From positions 1 through 40,065 of the forward strand of contig NZ_JAIDEN010000113.1 in the NCBI RefSeq assembly GCF_029054785.1: a stretch of DNA of 40,065 nt, in the 5' to 3' direction. Of this stretch, positions 17,269 through 26,105 are shown one piece after another. A program made the position numbers and the translations under genes. The stretch comes from Duncaniella sp. Its GTDB lineage: Bacteria > Bacteroidota > Bacteroidia > Bacteroidales > Muribaculaceae. How positions within the stretch are numbered: position 1 is the stretch's first letter; the number at the start of each line of letters is the position of its first letter. The notes under the pieces are model-generated. The model was given only the letters and a program-made list of their open reading frames with translations, did not search any database and was not told the origin of the DNA.

Positions 17269-18324
17269 TCAGTCCATCTGAGTCGTGACTGCCGGACGCT
17301 CACTGCGCTCGGCAGTTTTGTGTTTTATGAGATCTTTCTTCCCGACAAGCATCGGACAATAGCGGTTGAGGAAAAGGATTAGAGGATATAAGGTCGCGAC
17401 AGTCAGACAGAGAATCAGTATCTGAGATGGTGTGGATGCAAGTGTGGTGCTGAATATGACGCAATAGAATGTGGATAAAATCTGCATAGCTGCCCAATGT
17501 AATCCTAAGACGGCATAAGAGTTACTTCCCCAGAATTTCAGATAGTGAAAAAAACGGAATCTTGAGAGGTATTTGAAAAGAACAATGAATCCGGCGATCA
17601 GGATCGAAAAGGAGATAATATCAATTATTTTTGCCACTAAGGGATTTCCGGAGTCAGGTATTATGATTGATGCCGTGAAAATGACTATGCCGCAGACAAT
17701 GAATGCTGACATGTTTTTGAGACCGGTGGAGTCGATGTATCTCAGCAGTGGTTTTCCGATCAGAAATCCGGTGCAGTAGAATGGAAAAAGCCAAAAGTTG
17801 GAATAAAGGAAAGCTCCGGTGTTGCTGCTTGAGAGAATCATTATAGCGGATAGTGTCAAACAACTCAGGACTCGCCATTTCAGAGATCTGAATATCCGTA
17901 TTATGCAATAGAGGAGTATCTGAAAGAAGAGCAGTGCGGCTATGAACCATAATGGAGGATTGAGTATGACATCCCCGGTCCAGATTACACTGAACATTGA
18001 AAATATCGACGATAAATCAAAGGATGCGTCTTCTCCGTGGCTTGAAAAATGGCTGAAAAATTCATAGATACTCAACTGGTAGAAATATCCGATCAGACTG
18101 AAAAAGATAAATGGGATAAGAAGTGTATTGATCTTTTTGAAGATGAATTCGTCTAAAGCATATTCTTTGAAAAAGATTCCAGAGAGGAAGAAAAATAATG
18201 GCATCCGTAGGGGGTAGTGGGTAAAACTTAAGGAAGGCAGATGTATCCAGATTACCCAAAGGATACAAAGTCCTCTAAGGATGTCAATATACTCTATTCG
18301 TTGTTTTGAAGTCAGGTTAGTCAA
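17269..18324 (-). CDS. Membrane acyltransferase (acyltransferase 3 family)
   Basis: About 351 aa from a TTG at 18324, giving LTNLTSKQRIEYIDILRGLC as the N-terminus. No ATG is available in frame upstream of the first helix. A GTG at 18408 would give 379 aa, but it lies inside the malQ terminator hairpin, so the shorter start is preferred with modest confidence. The protein has about ten membrane helices. The family signature is RIEYIDILRGLCILWVIWIH followed by PLRMPLFFFLSGIFFK. Members O-acylate cell-surface sugars or lipids using acyl donors from the cytosol. AT-rich codon use (many ATA and TTT) contrasts with its neighbours and may hint at later acquisition. The start is uncertain, the family is not. 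Confidence 0.8.
   Translation of the reverse strand: MTNLTSKQRIEYIDILRGLCILWVIWIHLPSLSFTHYPLRMPLFFFLSGIFFKEYALDEFIFKKINTLLIPFIFFSLIGYFYQLSIYEFFSHFSSHGEDASFDLSSIFSMFSVIWTGDVILNPPLWFIAALLFFQILLYCIIRIFRSLKWRVLSCLTLSAIMILSSSNTGAFLYSNFWLFPFYCTGFLIGKPLLRYIDSTGLKNMSAFIVCGIVIFTASIIIPDSGNPLVAKIIDIISFSILIAGFIVLFKYLSRFRFFHYLKFWGSNSYAVLGLHWAAMQILSTFYCVIFSTTLASTPSQILILCLTVATLYPLILFLNRYCPMLVGKKDLIKHKTAERSERPAVTTQMD
17288..17320 (+). terminator. Terminator of the TIGR02757 gene
   Basis: ACTGCCG then CGC, pairing with GCG then CGGCAGT, followed by TTTTG and TGTTTT. It lies inside the 3' end of the convergent acyltransferase gene. Confidence 0.6.
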
Positions 18325-18391
18325 TGCTGTGTTGTTGGAATAATAGAATGGGTCAGTAGAATCGTTATAATAACGTGTACGGATAAATAAA

Positions 18392-18430
18392 ATTGCCCGC
18401 TGACACACTTTTTACATGTCAGCGGGCAAT
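18392..18430. terminator. malQ terminator (bidirectional hairpin)
   Basis: A perfect 14-bp stem, ATTGCCCGCTGACA with TGTCAGCGGGCAAT, and an 11-base loop. T-rich sequence follows on both strands. It ends malQ on the minus strand, 24 bp past its stop. Confidence 0.85.
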
Positions 18431-18453
18431 TTTTAAGATTGGTCAGATTGCAT

Positions 18454-21129
18454 TTATCGGCCGCTTGAGATGATCTCTTCGCGGATGCGGTTGTTGAACT
18501 CTTTCTGAGAGTTGAGATCTTCAAGGGTGAGGTGCATGCGGTAACGCCAGTAGTGGCGGGGATTGGCGGGGATGTTGATCAGTTCCTCGCGCGGGTCCTG
18601 ACGGCGCAACACTCCGTCGATCGACAGCCAGTCCTGAAGGGGAAGGATGCAGAGCATCGATGGTGACTGCAAGTGAAGTCTGATGATGCGTTCGCAGATC
18701 CACGGCTCGGCATAGAAGGGTGCCTCGCCGGGTTCGCCAAGCACTTCATTGTAGAACCGCTGTGTGGTGGCTCGGTCAGCCTCCCACCAGCGGCGGATTC
18801 CATCCATGTCGTGGGTCGAGGTGGTGCAGACAGAGCGGTAAGGATAGGTCCAGGTGTTTCCGAAGGCTGCGTTCGGGTCTTTCGGCATACGCTGGATTTC
18901 AAGAACGAGTATTTGCAGGTTGTTCATCACTGCCGGGACGCAGGCCGGAATCATGCCGAGGTCTTCGGCGCAGACAAGCATGTCAGTGGCATCGGTCAGC
19001 GGCGGAAGTTTCCACATGGCTTTTCCGTACCAGAAGTCATTGTTGCGGCGATAGAAGAAATCGTTGTAGAGGCGGTCGAAACACCAGCGCTCGTAGTCGT
19101 TGAGCGCACGGTAGGCATAGGTGAACTGCGCTGAGATTCTCGGATGGTATTTGCCTTTCTCATAAGGATCCTCAATGAAAAGGACCTCATCGATCAGGCC
19201 CAGGAGGCCGTTGCACATGCGGTCATTGCGGTCGTTTTTCTCCTGTCCGGCAAAATAGTCGACAACTTTGCGCTGAGTGTTGAATTCGTCTTTCAGACGG
19301 TAGCGGCCATATCCCTCATCGAAAAGGAAGCGGTTGCGGACCTCGTCTGCGGCATCGCCGAAGAAATCGCCGAGCATGTAGTCCATGATGTAGGGTCGGG
19401 TCTGACGTTCGTCAAGCCAGAAGTCATAGCTGTTGCGGAGTTCGTCGGGGCTGAAAGGCAGAGCGCGGTTGAAGACGCCGAGAAGACCGTGGACAGCATC
19501 CATCGGGATCTGCCAGATTCGGAAGAATCCGAGCACGTGGTCAATGCGGTATGCGTCGAAATATTCGGCCATCTTGCGGAAACGGGCTTTCCACCAGGCA
19601 AAACCGTCTTTCGACATCTCTTCCCAGTTGTAGGTCGGGAAGCCCCAGTTCTGGCCGAGGACAGAGAAGTCATCCGGCGGCGCTCCTGCCTGGCAGTCGA
19701 GATTGAAGAGGCGCGGAGAGAGCCAGGCATCGACACTTGTGCGGGAAATGCCGATAGGAATGTCGCCCTTGATCGCTACCCCTCGTTCAGAGGCATAGTC
19801 GCTTACTTCGCGCATCTGTTTGTCGAGGAAATACTGTATGTAGCAGACATAGTCGATGTCAGACTGATGGGCTGAAATGAATCCTTTGATTTTTTTCGGA
19901 TCATAGACGGCATATTCACCCCATTGGCTCATGTCGGGGGTGTGGTTGAGATCGCGGAGCACACACCAGGCAGCATAGGGGATCAGCCAGTCGGCATTTT
20001 TAGCGAAGAACTTCTTATAAGGTTCCGAGGCAAGCACTTCGCGACCGTCCTGGGCGAAGAGTTCACGGGTGAATTCGTTTTTGCCGTTGTTGACACGCTC
20101 GTAGTCGATCTGAGGCAGGCGGTTGAGTTCGCGTCCGAGTTCGTCGAAATAGCGCTGTCGGTTCTCGTCTTTCAGTCGCCCCATTGCTTGCAGACGCAGG
20201 AACATCGGGTGCAGGGCGAAAGTCGAATTGGCATTATATGGATAAGAGTCGGTCCATGTGCCCGTCATTGTTGTGTCATTGATCGGCAGGAGCTGCACAA
20301 AATTCTGACGGGTTTGGGCAGCCCAGTCGATCATGAGTTTCAGGTCGAGGAAGTCGCCGACTCCGAAGTCATCTTCGCTGCGGAGTGAAAATACGGGAAT
20401 TGCCACACCGGCTCCGCGCCAGGGGGCCAATGGGTTGACAAGGCGTTGGCCTGCTTCGACAATGGCTTCGTCAGGGCGTCTGAGCTTGAGATCGACATGG
20501 CGGTTGTCACGTGCTTCCCAGGCAACGACATCTCCGGAGTTCTTTTTGAGGATCAGAAATTTATAATCGGTTCCAGGCTCTATTTCGGCCGCCGGGATAT
20601 TGACAGTCCAGGTTGGATAATCCGCATCGCTCATGCGCAGGGCTTTTGCCGGATCCCAGGCTCCCATAGCCTTTGATTCGCCGGTGACAGCCACGATTTC
20701 ATCAGGTGCGATCATCGGAGCGTCGACACTCAGTGTGAACATACCGGCAGTAGGCACTACCGGAGCGGAACGGTCGCCGCGATGGCAGATACATCCGGTG
20801 AAAGCGCTGCTGTAATAGGGTTTGTCCCAGGGCTGATCCTGCCAGTGGTCTTTTATTTCAAAGAGATGTGAGTCAGCGGCAAATGTGAAGCGGCGAGCTT
20901 TACCCCATTCGCGTTTGACAAAACCGTTGTCGTGGCGCACGATATAGCCGTAGGTGAATTCTTTGACAGTGTCGGGAATTTCCACGTGTACGGTCCAGGT
21001 TTCGCCGCCTACAAGTTTCATCGGTACTGCACGGCTGAGATCATCTTCGCCAAGAGCCAACGGAGACCCGGTGAGGTAGAGCGATTCTCCCCATTCGGTG
21101 CGGTAATTCACATTGAAGGTAAATTTCAT
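18454..21129 (-). CDS. malQ: 4-alpha-glucanotransferase with N-terminal starch-binding domains
   Basis: 891 aa, GH77 amylomaltase, extended at the N-terminus. It moves alpha-1,4-glucan segments between maltooligosaccharides in the cytosol. Residues about 1-115 and 125-235 look like two CBM20 starch-binding domains (YLTGSPLALGEDD; VAVTGESKAMGAWDPAKALR). The catalytic domain follows with APWRGAGVAIPVFSLRSEDD. The catalytic triad is Asp530 (AYRIDHVLGFFRIW, nucleophile), Glu722 (CAEDLGMIP, acid/base) and Asp774 (TSTHDMDGIRRWW). This two-CBM20 architecture is known from Bacteroidetes MalQ and plant DPE2. It is a monocistronic unit with a strong terminator. It implies glycogen or starch metabolism elsewhere in the genome. 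Confidence 0.96.
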   Translation of the reverse strand: MKFTFNVNYRTEWGESLYLTGSPLALGEDDLSRAVPMKLVGGETWTVHVEIPDTVKEFTYGYIVRHDNGFVKREWGKARRFTFAADSHLFEIKDHWQDQPWDKPYYSSAFTGCICHRGDRSAPVVPTAGMFTLSVDAPMIAPDEIVAVTGESKAMGAWDPAKALRMSDADYPTWTVNIPAAEIEPGTDYKFLILKKNSGDVVAWEARDNRHVDLKLRRPDEAIVEAGQRLVNPLAPWRGAGVAIPVFSLRSEDDFGVGDFLDLKLMIDWAAQTRQNFVQLLPINDTTMTGTWTDSYPYNANSTFALHPMFLRLQAMGRLKDENRQRYFDELGRELNRLPQIDYERVNNGKNEFTRELFAQDGREVLASEPYKKFFAKNADWLIPYAAWCVLRDLNHTPDMSQWGEYAVYDPKKIKGFISAHQSDIDYVCYIQYFLDKQMREVSDYASERGVAIKGDIPIGISRTSVDAWLSPRLFNLDCQAGAPPDDFSVLGQNWGFPTYNWEEMSKDGFAWWKARFRKMAEYFDAYRIDHVLGFFRIWQIPMDAVHGLLGVFNRALPFSPDELRNSYDFWLDERQTRPYIMDYMLGDFFGDAADEVRNRFLFDEGYGRYRLKDEFNTQRKVVDYFAGQEKNDRNDRMCNGLLGLIDEVLFIEDPYEKGKYHPRISAQFTYAYRALNDYERWCFDRLYNDFFYRRNNDFWYGKAMWKLPPLTDATDMLVCAEDLGMIPACVPAVMNNLQILVLEIQRMPKDPNAAFGNTWTYPYRSVCTTSTHDMDGIRRWWEADRATTQRFYNEVLGEPGEAPFYAEPWICERIIRLHLQSPSMLCILPLQDWLSIDGVLRRQDPREELINIPANPRHYWRYRMHLTLEDLNSQKEFNNRIREEIISSGR

Positions 21130-21201
21130 GAGTAAGTATGATATGTTGTGATATAATTTATTTGTTGATTGTCAAATTGCTGAATTGATGTTATCAATAT
21201 G

Positions 21202-21209
21202 CAAATATA
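21202..21209 (-). promoter_or_regulatory. -7 box for malQ
   Basis: The minus strand reads TATATTTG, matching TAnnTTTG, about 73 bp upstream of the malQ ATG. There is no good -33 TTG at standard spacing, and the surrounding AT richness makes chance matches likelier. Confidence 0.4.
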
Positions 21210-21371
21210 TAACAAATTTATAATATCTGAGGGGTTGCGGAAGAGCTTTTTGGCTGATGAGGACGGGGATTATAAAGGTGTTGTATGTTAAAAAATCTTA
21301 TGATGTGCATTATGGTGCGGAAGGAGTGCATACAATGGGGGTGAATAGAGCATAAAATGTGAATGGTGCAT

Positions 21372-21409
21372 AAAAAAGGAGTGCGACCTTGTTGAAATGT
21401 CGCACTCCT
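21372..21409 (-). terminator. Terminator of the M16 peptidase gene
   Basis: On the minus strand, AGGAGTGCGAC pairs with GTCGCACTCCT, 11-base loop, then TTTTT. It lies about 37 bp after the stop. Confidence 0.87.
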
Positions 21410-21445
21410 GATATGTGGTTGTCGTGTGTGTTGCCGACAGCTTTT

Positions 21446-24289
21446 TTATTTTGCCGGATCAAGGATCACCACACGGTAGTTGCCCTGGGCGTTCAAGGCT
21501 TTCATGAAGTCCATGACATCCTGCGGAGTGATCGAGTTGACCACATCGACATTTCCGTTGAATGTGTCAACGCCGTTGGAAAGCGTTCCGACAATGGCTG
21601 AAAGCCACGGGCCGTTCAGTTCCTTGTTGGTTGTGAACGCTTTGACCATGTACTCTTTAGCCGGGTTCAGCTCAGCTGCCGAAACAGTTGATTCCATGTC
21701 CTTGAACTGGTTTTTGATGAATGAGAGAACTTCTTCTTTCATTTCGGGCTTCATCGGGAACTGTGACACGATGTTTGCCGGGTTGAGTCCGGAGCGGTCA
21801 AGTGAGCCGGAAGCACCGATTGAGTAAACGGCACCCATTTCTTCGCGGACAGTCTTGATGAGGCGGTTGGTCAGGATCTGGCCTGCGATAGATGCGAGCA
21901 TTGCATTCTTGGGGGTGTATTCGATGTCGCCGCTTTCAATGATCGCAACCTGAGTCTGGGGAGTTGACATGGCGGTAGAGAAAGTATCGGTCTTGTCGCC
22001 GCCTTTTGCAAAGAGAGCGGGATTGTATTTTTCAACCTTTCTGACTGCTGTCTTCGGATCGCCGGGCAGAGAGGCGATATATTTCTCTACCAATGGCTTG
22101 AGAGTTTCGGGATTGACATTTCCGACAAATACGAATGTCCAGTCGGCTGCATTGGCAGTCATTGCGTGGGCGATTTCGATTGTCTGTTCGCGCGAGGCCT
22201 TGTTGATGACATCAGAGTTGAGCATCTGGGCGCGTGGGGAGTCATAGAGTGTGGCGAGAATATTCTTCTGGAAGATATATTCGGGACTCTTTTCCTGATT
22301 TGCAAGGAAGCCGCTGTAAGCGGTCTGCAATGCCGCGAATTCATCGGCGGTGAATTCGATATCCTTGAAGTTCATGTAGAGAAGTTCAAGGAGTGTCTCC
22401 ATATCCTTGGGAGTTGTCGAGCCGGAGAATGAGCGGCTGTAATTTCCGAAACCGCAGTTGAGCGACACCTGCTTGCCGGCAATGTATTTTGACAGATCGG
22501 TGTTGGTGTAGTTTCCGAGGCCACGGGCCGGGAGAGACATCGAAAGGAAGAGAATCGAGTTGGTGTAGTCATCCGAGAAGTCGGCATAGCCGCCTTTGGC
22601 ATAAGCCGAGAAGAGGATCTCGTCTTCTTTGAACTTGGTCGGTTTGACGATCACTTTCGCGCCGTTTGACAGCGTCCAGTCAATGGTTCCGAACTGGGCG
22701 TTGTCTGCTGTTGCGACTACCGAGCCGGCTACGGGGGCTACCGGAATCAGAGGTTCTGACTTGACTTCGTCAACAAAAGCCTCGATCTCTTCGGCATCAA
22801 TAGCCGCGAGAGCTTCTGCGATGGCTTCTTTGGTCGGGACTGTGATTCCTTCAGCCTCAGGCATGAGAACCATAATCACTCGGTTGTCGGGAGTAATGGC
22901 TTCTGCCATTTTCTTGTTGATGAACTCGACCGGAATGTTTTTTGCAATTTCCTGGACAAGAGCCCATTCGGTATCGATTGACGGAATCGGGGTTTTGTCG
23001 GTGAAATTCTTGACATATTCGTTGACGAATGAACCTGTCTGACGGGTGGCGCGGTTGTTGTAGGCACGTTCATAAGCCGAGAGATACTGGCTGCGGGCGC
23101 GTTCATATTCGCTGTTGGTGAATCCGCCGCGCTGAGCGCGTAGAAGTTCACGGTAGAGAGCCTGGATGGGGACAACGATGTCGTTGCCTTTGGCAGCAGC
23201 GAAACCGCTCATCGCATCTTTGACTTTCGATGACAGGAAGAAGCCTCCGAAGTCGACTCCGGCACCGGCAAATGGAGCGTCAGGTTTAGAGCTAATTTCG
23301 TCCAGGCGGTTGTTGATCATTGACGAGATCATTGTCTGGATGTAGCTGCTGACAAAGAATGCCGGGGTGTTTTTCATCTCGTCAGGCAGAGGATCTAAGA
23401 TGAACATCATCTGGGCGGAAAGGCTCTTCTGCTCAGGGTCACTGCCAATGCCGTAGAGGGTGCCTTTATGATCGGAAACCGGGAAATAAACTCGTTCGGC
23501 TGCATTTTCAGGCATTTCGATTGACGAGAACATCTCTTTTATTTTTCCTTCGATGCGGTCGACATCAATGTCACCGACAACGATGACCGCCTGCTGGTCC
23601 GGGCGATACCATTTCTCATAGTAGTCACGCAGATCCTGATAGGGGAAATTGTCGACGATTTCCATCTTGCCGATCGGCAGACGGTGGGCGTATTTTGAAT
23701 CGGGATAGATGTCGGGAAGGATTTTTTCAATAATTCGCATCTGGCCCTGCATTGAACGGCGCCATTCTTCATGGATCACACCGCGTTCTTTGTCGATCTC
23801 TTCGGGAGCGAGCGTAAGGTCGTTGGCCCAGTCGTGAAGAATGAGAAGGCAGGAGTCCTGGACGCTTTCGCGTGCGACAGGCACGTTGCTGATGTTGTAG
23901 ACGGTTTCGTCAACGCCGGTGTAGGCGTTGAGGTTTGCACCGAATTTCACACCGATTGATTCAAGCCAGTCGCGGAGCAAGTTGTCAGGGAAGTTGGTGG
24001 TTCCGTTGAAACACATGTGCTCAAGGAAGTGGGCGAGACCTCTCTGATTTTCTTCTTCGAGAATCGAGCCTACGTTCTGGGCGATGTAGAAGTCGGCTTG
24101 TCCTTTGGGATACTCGTTGTGGCGGATGTAGTAGGTCAGGCCGTTAGGCAGTTTGCCGATTCTGACAGCACTGTCAACAGGAAGTTGCTGGAGCATCGGA
24201 TTCTGAGCCTGCGCTCTGATTATGCCGGGGAGTGCCATGCAGAGCATGACCATGCCTACGGACAGTAATCTGAATGTAGCTTTAATCAT
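21446..24289 (-). CDS. M16 family zinc peptidase, secreted, two-module
   Basis: 947 aa. Signal peptide at residues about 1-27 (LLSVGMVMLCMALPGIIRAQ-A). The first M16 module holds the inverted zinc motif HFLEH (His87, Glu90, His91) with the third ligand Glu168 in DKERGVIHEEW, exactly 77 residues on. The second module (about 520-940) lacks the HXXEH motif, as in pitrilysin and insulysin relatives where the C-terminal half is inactive but shapes the chamber. R/Y-type substrate residues are present near the C-terminus (VREEMGAVYSIGASGSLDRSG). It probably degrades short peptides in the periplasm. It is monocistronic, with a TAGATTTG box upstream and a strong terminator. Confidence 0.93.
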   Translation of the reverse strand: MIKATFRLLSVGMVMLCMALPGIIRAQAQNPMLQQLPVDSAVRIGKLPNGLTYYIRHNEYPKGQADFYIAQNVGSILEEENQRGLAHFLEHMCFNGTTNFPDNLLRDWLESIGVKFGANLNAYTGVDETVYNISNVPVARESVQDSCLLILHDWANDLTLAPEEIDKERGVIHEEWRRSMQGQMRIIEKILPDIYPDSKYAHRLPIGKMEIVDNFPYQDLRDYYEKWYRPDQQAVIVVGDIDVDRIEGKIKEMFSSIEMPENAAERVYFPVSDHKGTLYGIGSDPEQKSLSAQMMFILDPLPDEMKNTPAFFVSSYIQTMISSMINNRLDEISSKPDAPFAGAGVDFGGFFLSSKVKDAMSGFAAAKGNDIVVPIQALYRELLRAQRGGFTNSEYERARSQYLSAYERAYNNRATRQTGSFVNEYVKNFTDKTPIPSIDTEWALVQEIAKNIPVEFINKKMAEAITPDNRVIMVLMPEAEGITVPTKEAIAEALAAIDAEEIEAFVDEVKSEPLIPVAPVAGSVVATADNAQFGTIDWTLSNGAKVIVKPTKFKEDEILFSAYAKGGYADFSDDYTNSILFLSMSLPARGLGNYTNTDLSKYIAGKQVSLNCGFGNYSRSFSGSTTPKDMETLLELLYMNFKDIEFTADEFAALQTAYSGFLANQEKSPEYIFQKNILATLYDSPRAQMLNSDVINKASREQTIEIAHAMTANAADWTFVFVGNVNPETLKPLVEKYIASLPGDPKTAVRKVEKYNPALFAKGGDKTDTFSTAMSTPQTQVAIIESGDIEYTPKNAMLASIAGQILTNRLIKTVREEMGAVYSIGASGSLDRSGLNPANIVSQFPMKPEMKEEVLSFIKNQFKDMESTVSAAELNPAKEYMVKAFTTNKELNGPWLSAIVGTLSNGVDTFNGNVDVVNSITPQDVMDFMKALNAQGNYRVVILDPAK

Positions 24290-24357
24290 GATTGGGTTTA
24301 TTGAAATGTATTGATTGAGTCTTTGTTATGTTATATCAGATTCCAATTATTAAGACG

Positions 24358-24365
24358 CAAATCTA
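24358..24365 (-). promoter_or_regulatory. -7 box for the M16 peptidase gene
   Basis: The minus strand reads TAGATTTG, about 69 bp upstream of the ATG at 24289. No clear -33 TTG. Confidence 0.45.
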
Positions 24366-24414
24366 CGGGAATAGTGACAGTTTCGGTTGCGTATGCTTGG
24401 ATTTTTAAGTAAAT

Positions 24415-25182
24415 TTAACCAATTGCGGCGATTTCTGCTACCGCATTCTTGCGCATGTGGTTAGCAAGAATTGCCTGGGCTTCGATCCGCAGGTAGGGCA
24501 CCGGAATTATGTAGGCCATCGGACACTCCGGATGGAAGACTCCCAGCTTCATGGCATTGATGCGGATTCCGTAGCGCTCCTCAAGGATGAAGCGGTAGAT
24601 GCTCAGTTGCAGTGCATAGTGGTTGTAGGAACAGTCATCGAGATGTTTTACCGGGTGTAGCCCTTTGGTGCCGAAACGGCTTGTGCGTTCGGTCTGCCCG
24701 TCAGAGTTGACAAGTTTTTTTGACCGTTTCCAGTCATAGATGTTGAAAGAGCCGTCCGGTCGCCGTTCAAGAAAGTCGAGAGTTCCGGCTACGCCATAGT
24801 CTTCCATGTAGATGCGCCATTCGGTGCGGTAGGGATAGAGGCGTTCAGCCGCAGCGAAGTGTCGGAACATGGCGTAGGCATCGCCGTCGTCACCGTAATC
24901 TTCGCCGAGGTAGTAGCGTTCGATGCGGTCGTGCATTATGGTGCCGAGTTCGCGTGAACGCCGTCCGTTTTCTTCCCACATGGCTTTCAGTTCTGCCGGA
25001 GTCATCCCCATCGAGGGAGCCTTGCGCTCGGCCCAGTAGTCGGCATCGAATTTCTGAAAGCAGTCTTCGACGATCGTTGTGACTGATGTCAGCGTCCGGG
25101 AGCCGATGGTGTAGGTGTGGGATTCGGCGTCGAAATTGAGAAACGGATCTCGCGGATGGGCGTTTAGTTCGTTGTAGGTCAT
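24415..25182 (-). CDS. PD-(D/E)XK superfamily nuclease (RecB/Cas4-like fold), coupled to mazG
   Basis: 255 aa, cytosolic. The nuclease core is readable in order: GTIMHDRIE with His84, Glu121 in TEWRIYMEDYG, Asp136 in VAGTLDFLERRPDG, the active-site IYDWKRSKK (Asp150, Lys152), and the C-terminal helix motif YALQLSIYRF (Gln192, Tyr196). This is the RecB-nuclease arrangement H, E, D, D-x-K, QxxxY. A stand-alone protein of this size could be a phage-style or repair exonuclease. I see no Cys ligands of a Cas4 iron-sulfur cluster and no CRISPR nearby. Its ATG overlaps the mazG stop (ATGA), so it is made with MazG. The exact substrate is unknown. Confidence 0.8.
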   Translation of the reverse strand: MTYNELNAHPRDPFLNFDAESHTYTIGSRTLTSVTTIVEDCFQKFDADYWAERKAPSMGMTPAELKAMWEENGRRSRELGTIMHDRIERYYLGEDYGDDGDAYAMFRHFAAAERLYPYRTEWRIYMEDYGVAGTLDFLERRPDGSFNIYDWKRSKKLVNSDGQTERTSRFGTKGLHPVKHLDDCSYNHYALQLSIYRFILEERYGIRINAMKLGVFHPECPMAYIIPVPYLRIEAQAILANHMRKNAVAEIAAIG

Positions 25183-25961
25183 GAGTTTTTGGCTTCCTCC
25201 CAGATGGCATCCATTTCAGCCAATGACATTTCTTTTAGCGATTTGCCCATTTCGTGGGCTTTTTTCTCAAGATAATTGAAACGCCGGATGAATTTTTTGT
25301 TGGTCTTTTCAAGTGCGTTCTCAGGATTGATCTTATAGAGTCTGGCTGCATTTATGATGCTGAAAATAAGATCGCCCATTTCTTCTTCGCGGTGTGCGGG
25401 ATCCATTTCGCCAACGGCCTCTTCAAACTCAGCCATCTCTTCGCGGACCTTGTCCCAGACCTGTTCCGGTTTTTCCCAGTCGAAGCCCACGTTAGCAGCC
25501 TTTTCCTGAATCCGGTCGGCTTTTATCATGGCGGGCAGAGCTGTCGGCACACCTGACAAAACTGTCTTGTTGCCACCTTTTTCCTTGAGCTTAAGCTCTT
25601 CCCAGTTCTGAAGTACCTCGTCGGTTGAATTGACCGAAGTGTCGCCGAATACGTGGGGATGGCGATAGATCAGTTTGGTGTTCAGAGCGTCGCAGACATC
25701 GGCGATGTCAAACGCGCCTTTTTCTTCTCCGATTTTTGCATAGAAAAGTACATGGAGCAGGACATCGCCCAGCTCCTTGCGGATGTTGGCGTTGTCTTCA
25801 TTTATAAGGGCGTCGCAAAGTTCATAGACTTCTTCTATGGTGTTTGGGCGCAGGGATTCATTGGTCTGTTTGGCATCCCATGGACATTTGACACGCAGAA
25901 TGTCAAGCGTGTCGATCACACGTCCCAATGCCTCGATTTTTTCCTCGCGGGTATGTGTCAT
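25179..25961 (-). CDS. mazG: Nucleoside triphosphate pyrophosphohydrolase MazG
   Basis: 260 aa, full-length two-repeat MazG. It converts (d)NTPs to monophosphates plus pyrophosphate and removes aberrant nucleotides. The first all-alpha repeat has LRVKCPWDAKQTNESLRPNT, then EEVYELCDAL and KELGDVLLHVLFYAKI. The second has VGFDWEKPEQVWDKVREEMA, EFEEAV and EEEMGDLIFSIINAARLYKI. The Mg-binding EExxE and ExxD groups are intact. A TAACTTTG promoter box lies 22 bp upstream. It is the first gene of a two-gene operon with the downstream nuclease. Confidence 0.95.
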   Translation of the reverse strand: MTHTREEKIEALGRVIDTLDILRVKCPWDAKQTNESLRPNTIEEVYELCDALINEDNANIRKELGDVLLHVLFYAKIGEEKGAFDIADVCDALNTKLIYRHPHVFGDTSVNSTDEVLQNWEELKLKEKGGNKTVLSGVPTALPAMIKADRIQEKAANVGFDWEKPEQVWDKVREEMAEFEEAVGEMDPAHREEEMGDLIFSIINAARLYKINPENALEKTNKKFIRRFNYLEKKAHEMGKSLKEMSLAEMDAIWEEAKNS

Positions 25962-25982
25962 GATATCTGGTTTTGATTAGTG

Positions 25983-25990
25983 CAAAGTTA
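25983..25990 (-). promoter_or_regulatory. -7 box for the mazG-nuclease operon
   Basis: The minus strand reads TAACTTTG, 21 bp from the mazG ATG. The leader would be only about 15 nt. Confidence 0.5.
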
Positions 25991-26014
25991 CGCAATCCAT
26001 CCGATAATATAAAA

Positions 26015-26057
26015 TTCCCATGCAGAACAGTTTGTCGGGACTGTCGCTGCATGGGAA
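26015..26057 (-). terminator. grpE-dnaJ operon terminator
   Basis: TTCCCATGCAG paired with CTGCATGGGAA, with an inner CAG/CTG pairing. T-rich sequence follows on the minus strand. It lies just upstream of the mazG promoter. Confidence 0.75.
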
Positions 26058-26105
26058 CTGATATGTTTTCGGCAGAGTTTTGCCGATGGTGTCTCTGCGG
26101 TCGGT

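Larger units (their letters stand above)
21130..21445. other. 316-bp intergenic region upstream of malQ
   Basis: AT-rich near malQ, where a TATATTTG box occurs, then GT-rich sequence with scattered GTGCAT words, then the M16 gene terminator. I see no open frame with coding character, no tRNA and no recognised riboswitch fold. Confidence 0.6.

Noticed and set aside
19144..19875. A 243-codon plus-strand open frame inside malQ.
   Set aside because: Antisense to a catalytically intact GH77 gene; no start signals or family resemblance.
24415..25182. The PD-(D/E)XK nuclease as a Cas4 protein of a CRISPR system.
   Set aside because: No repeat-spacer array or cas genes are present, and the four-Cys iron-sulfur pattern of Cas4 is missing.
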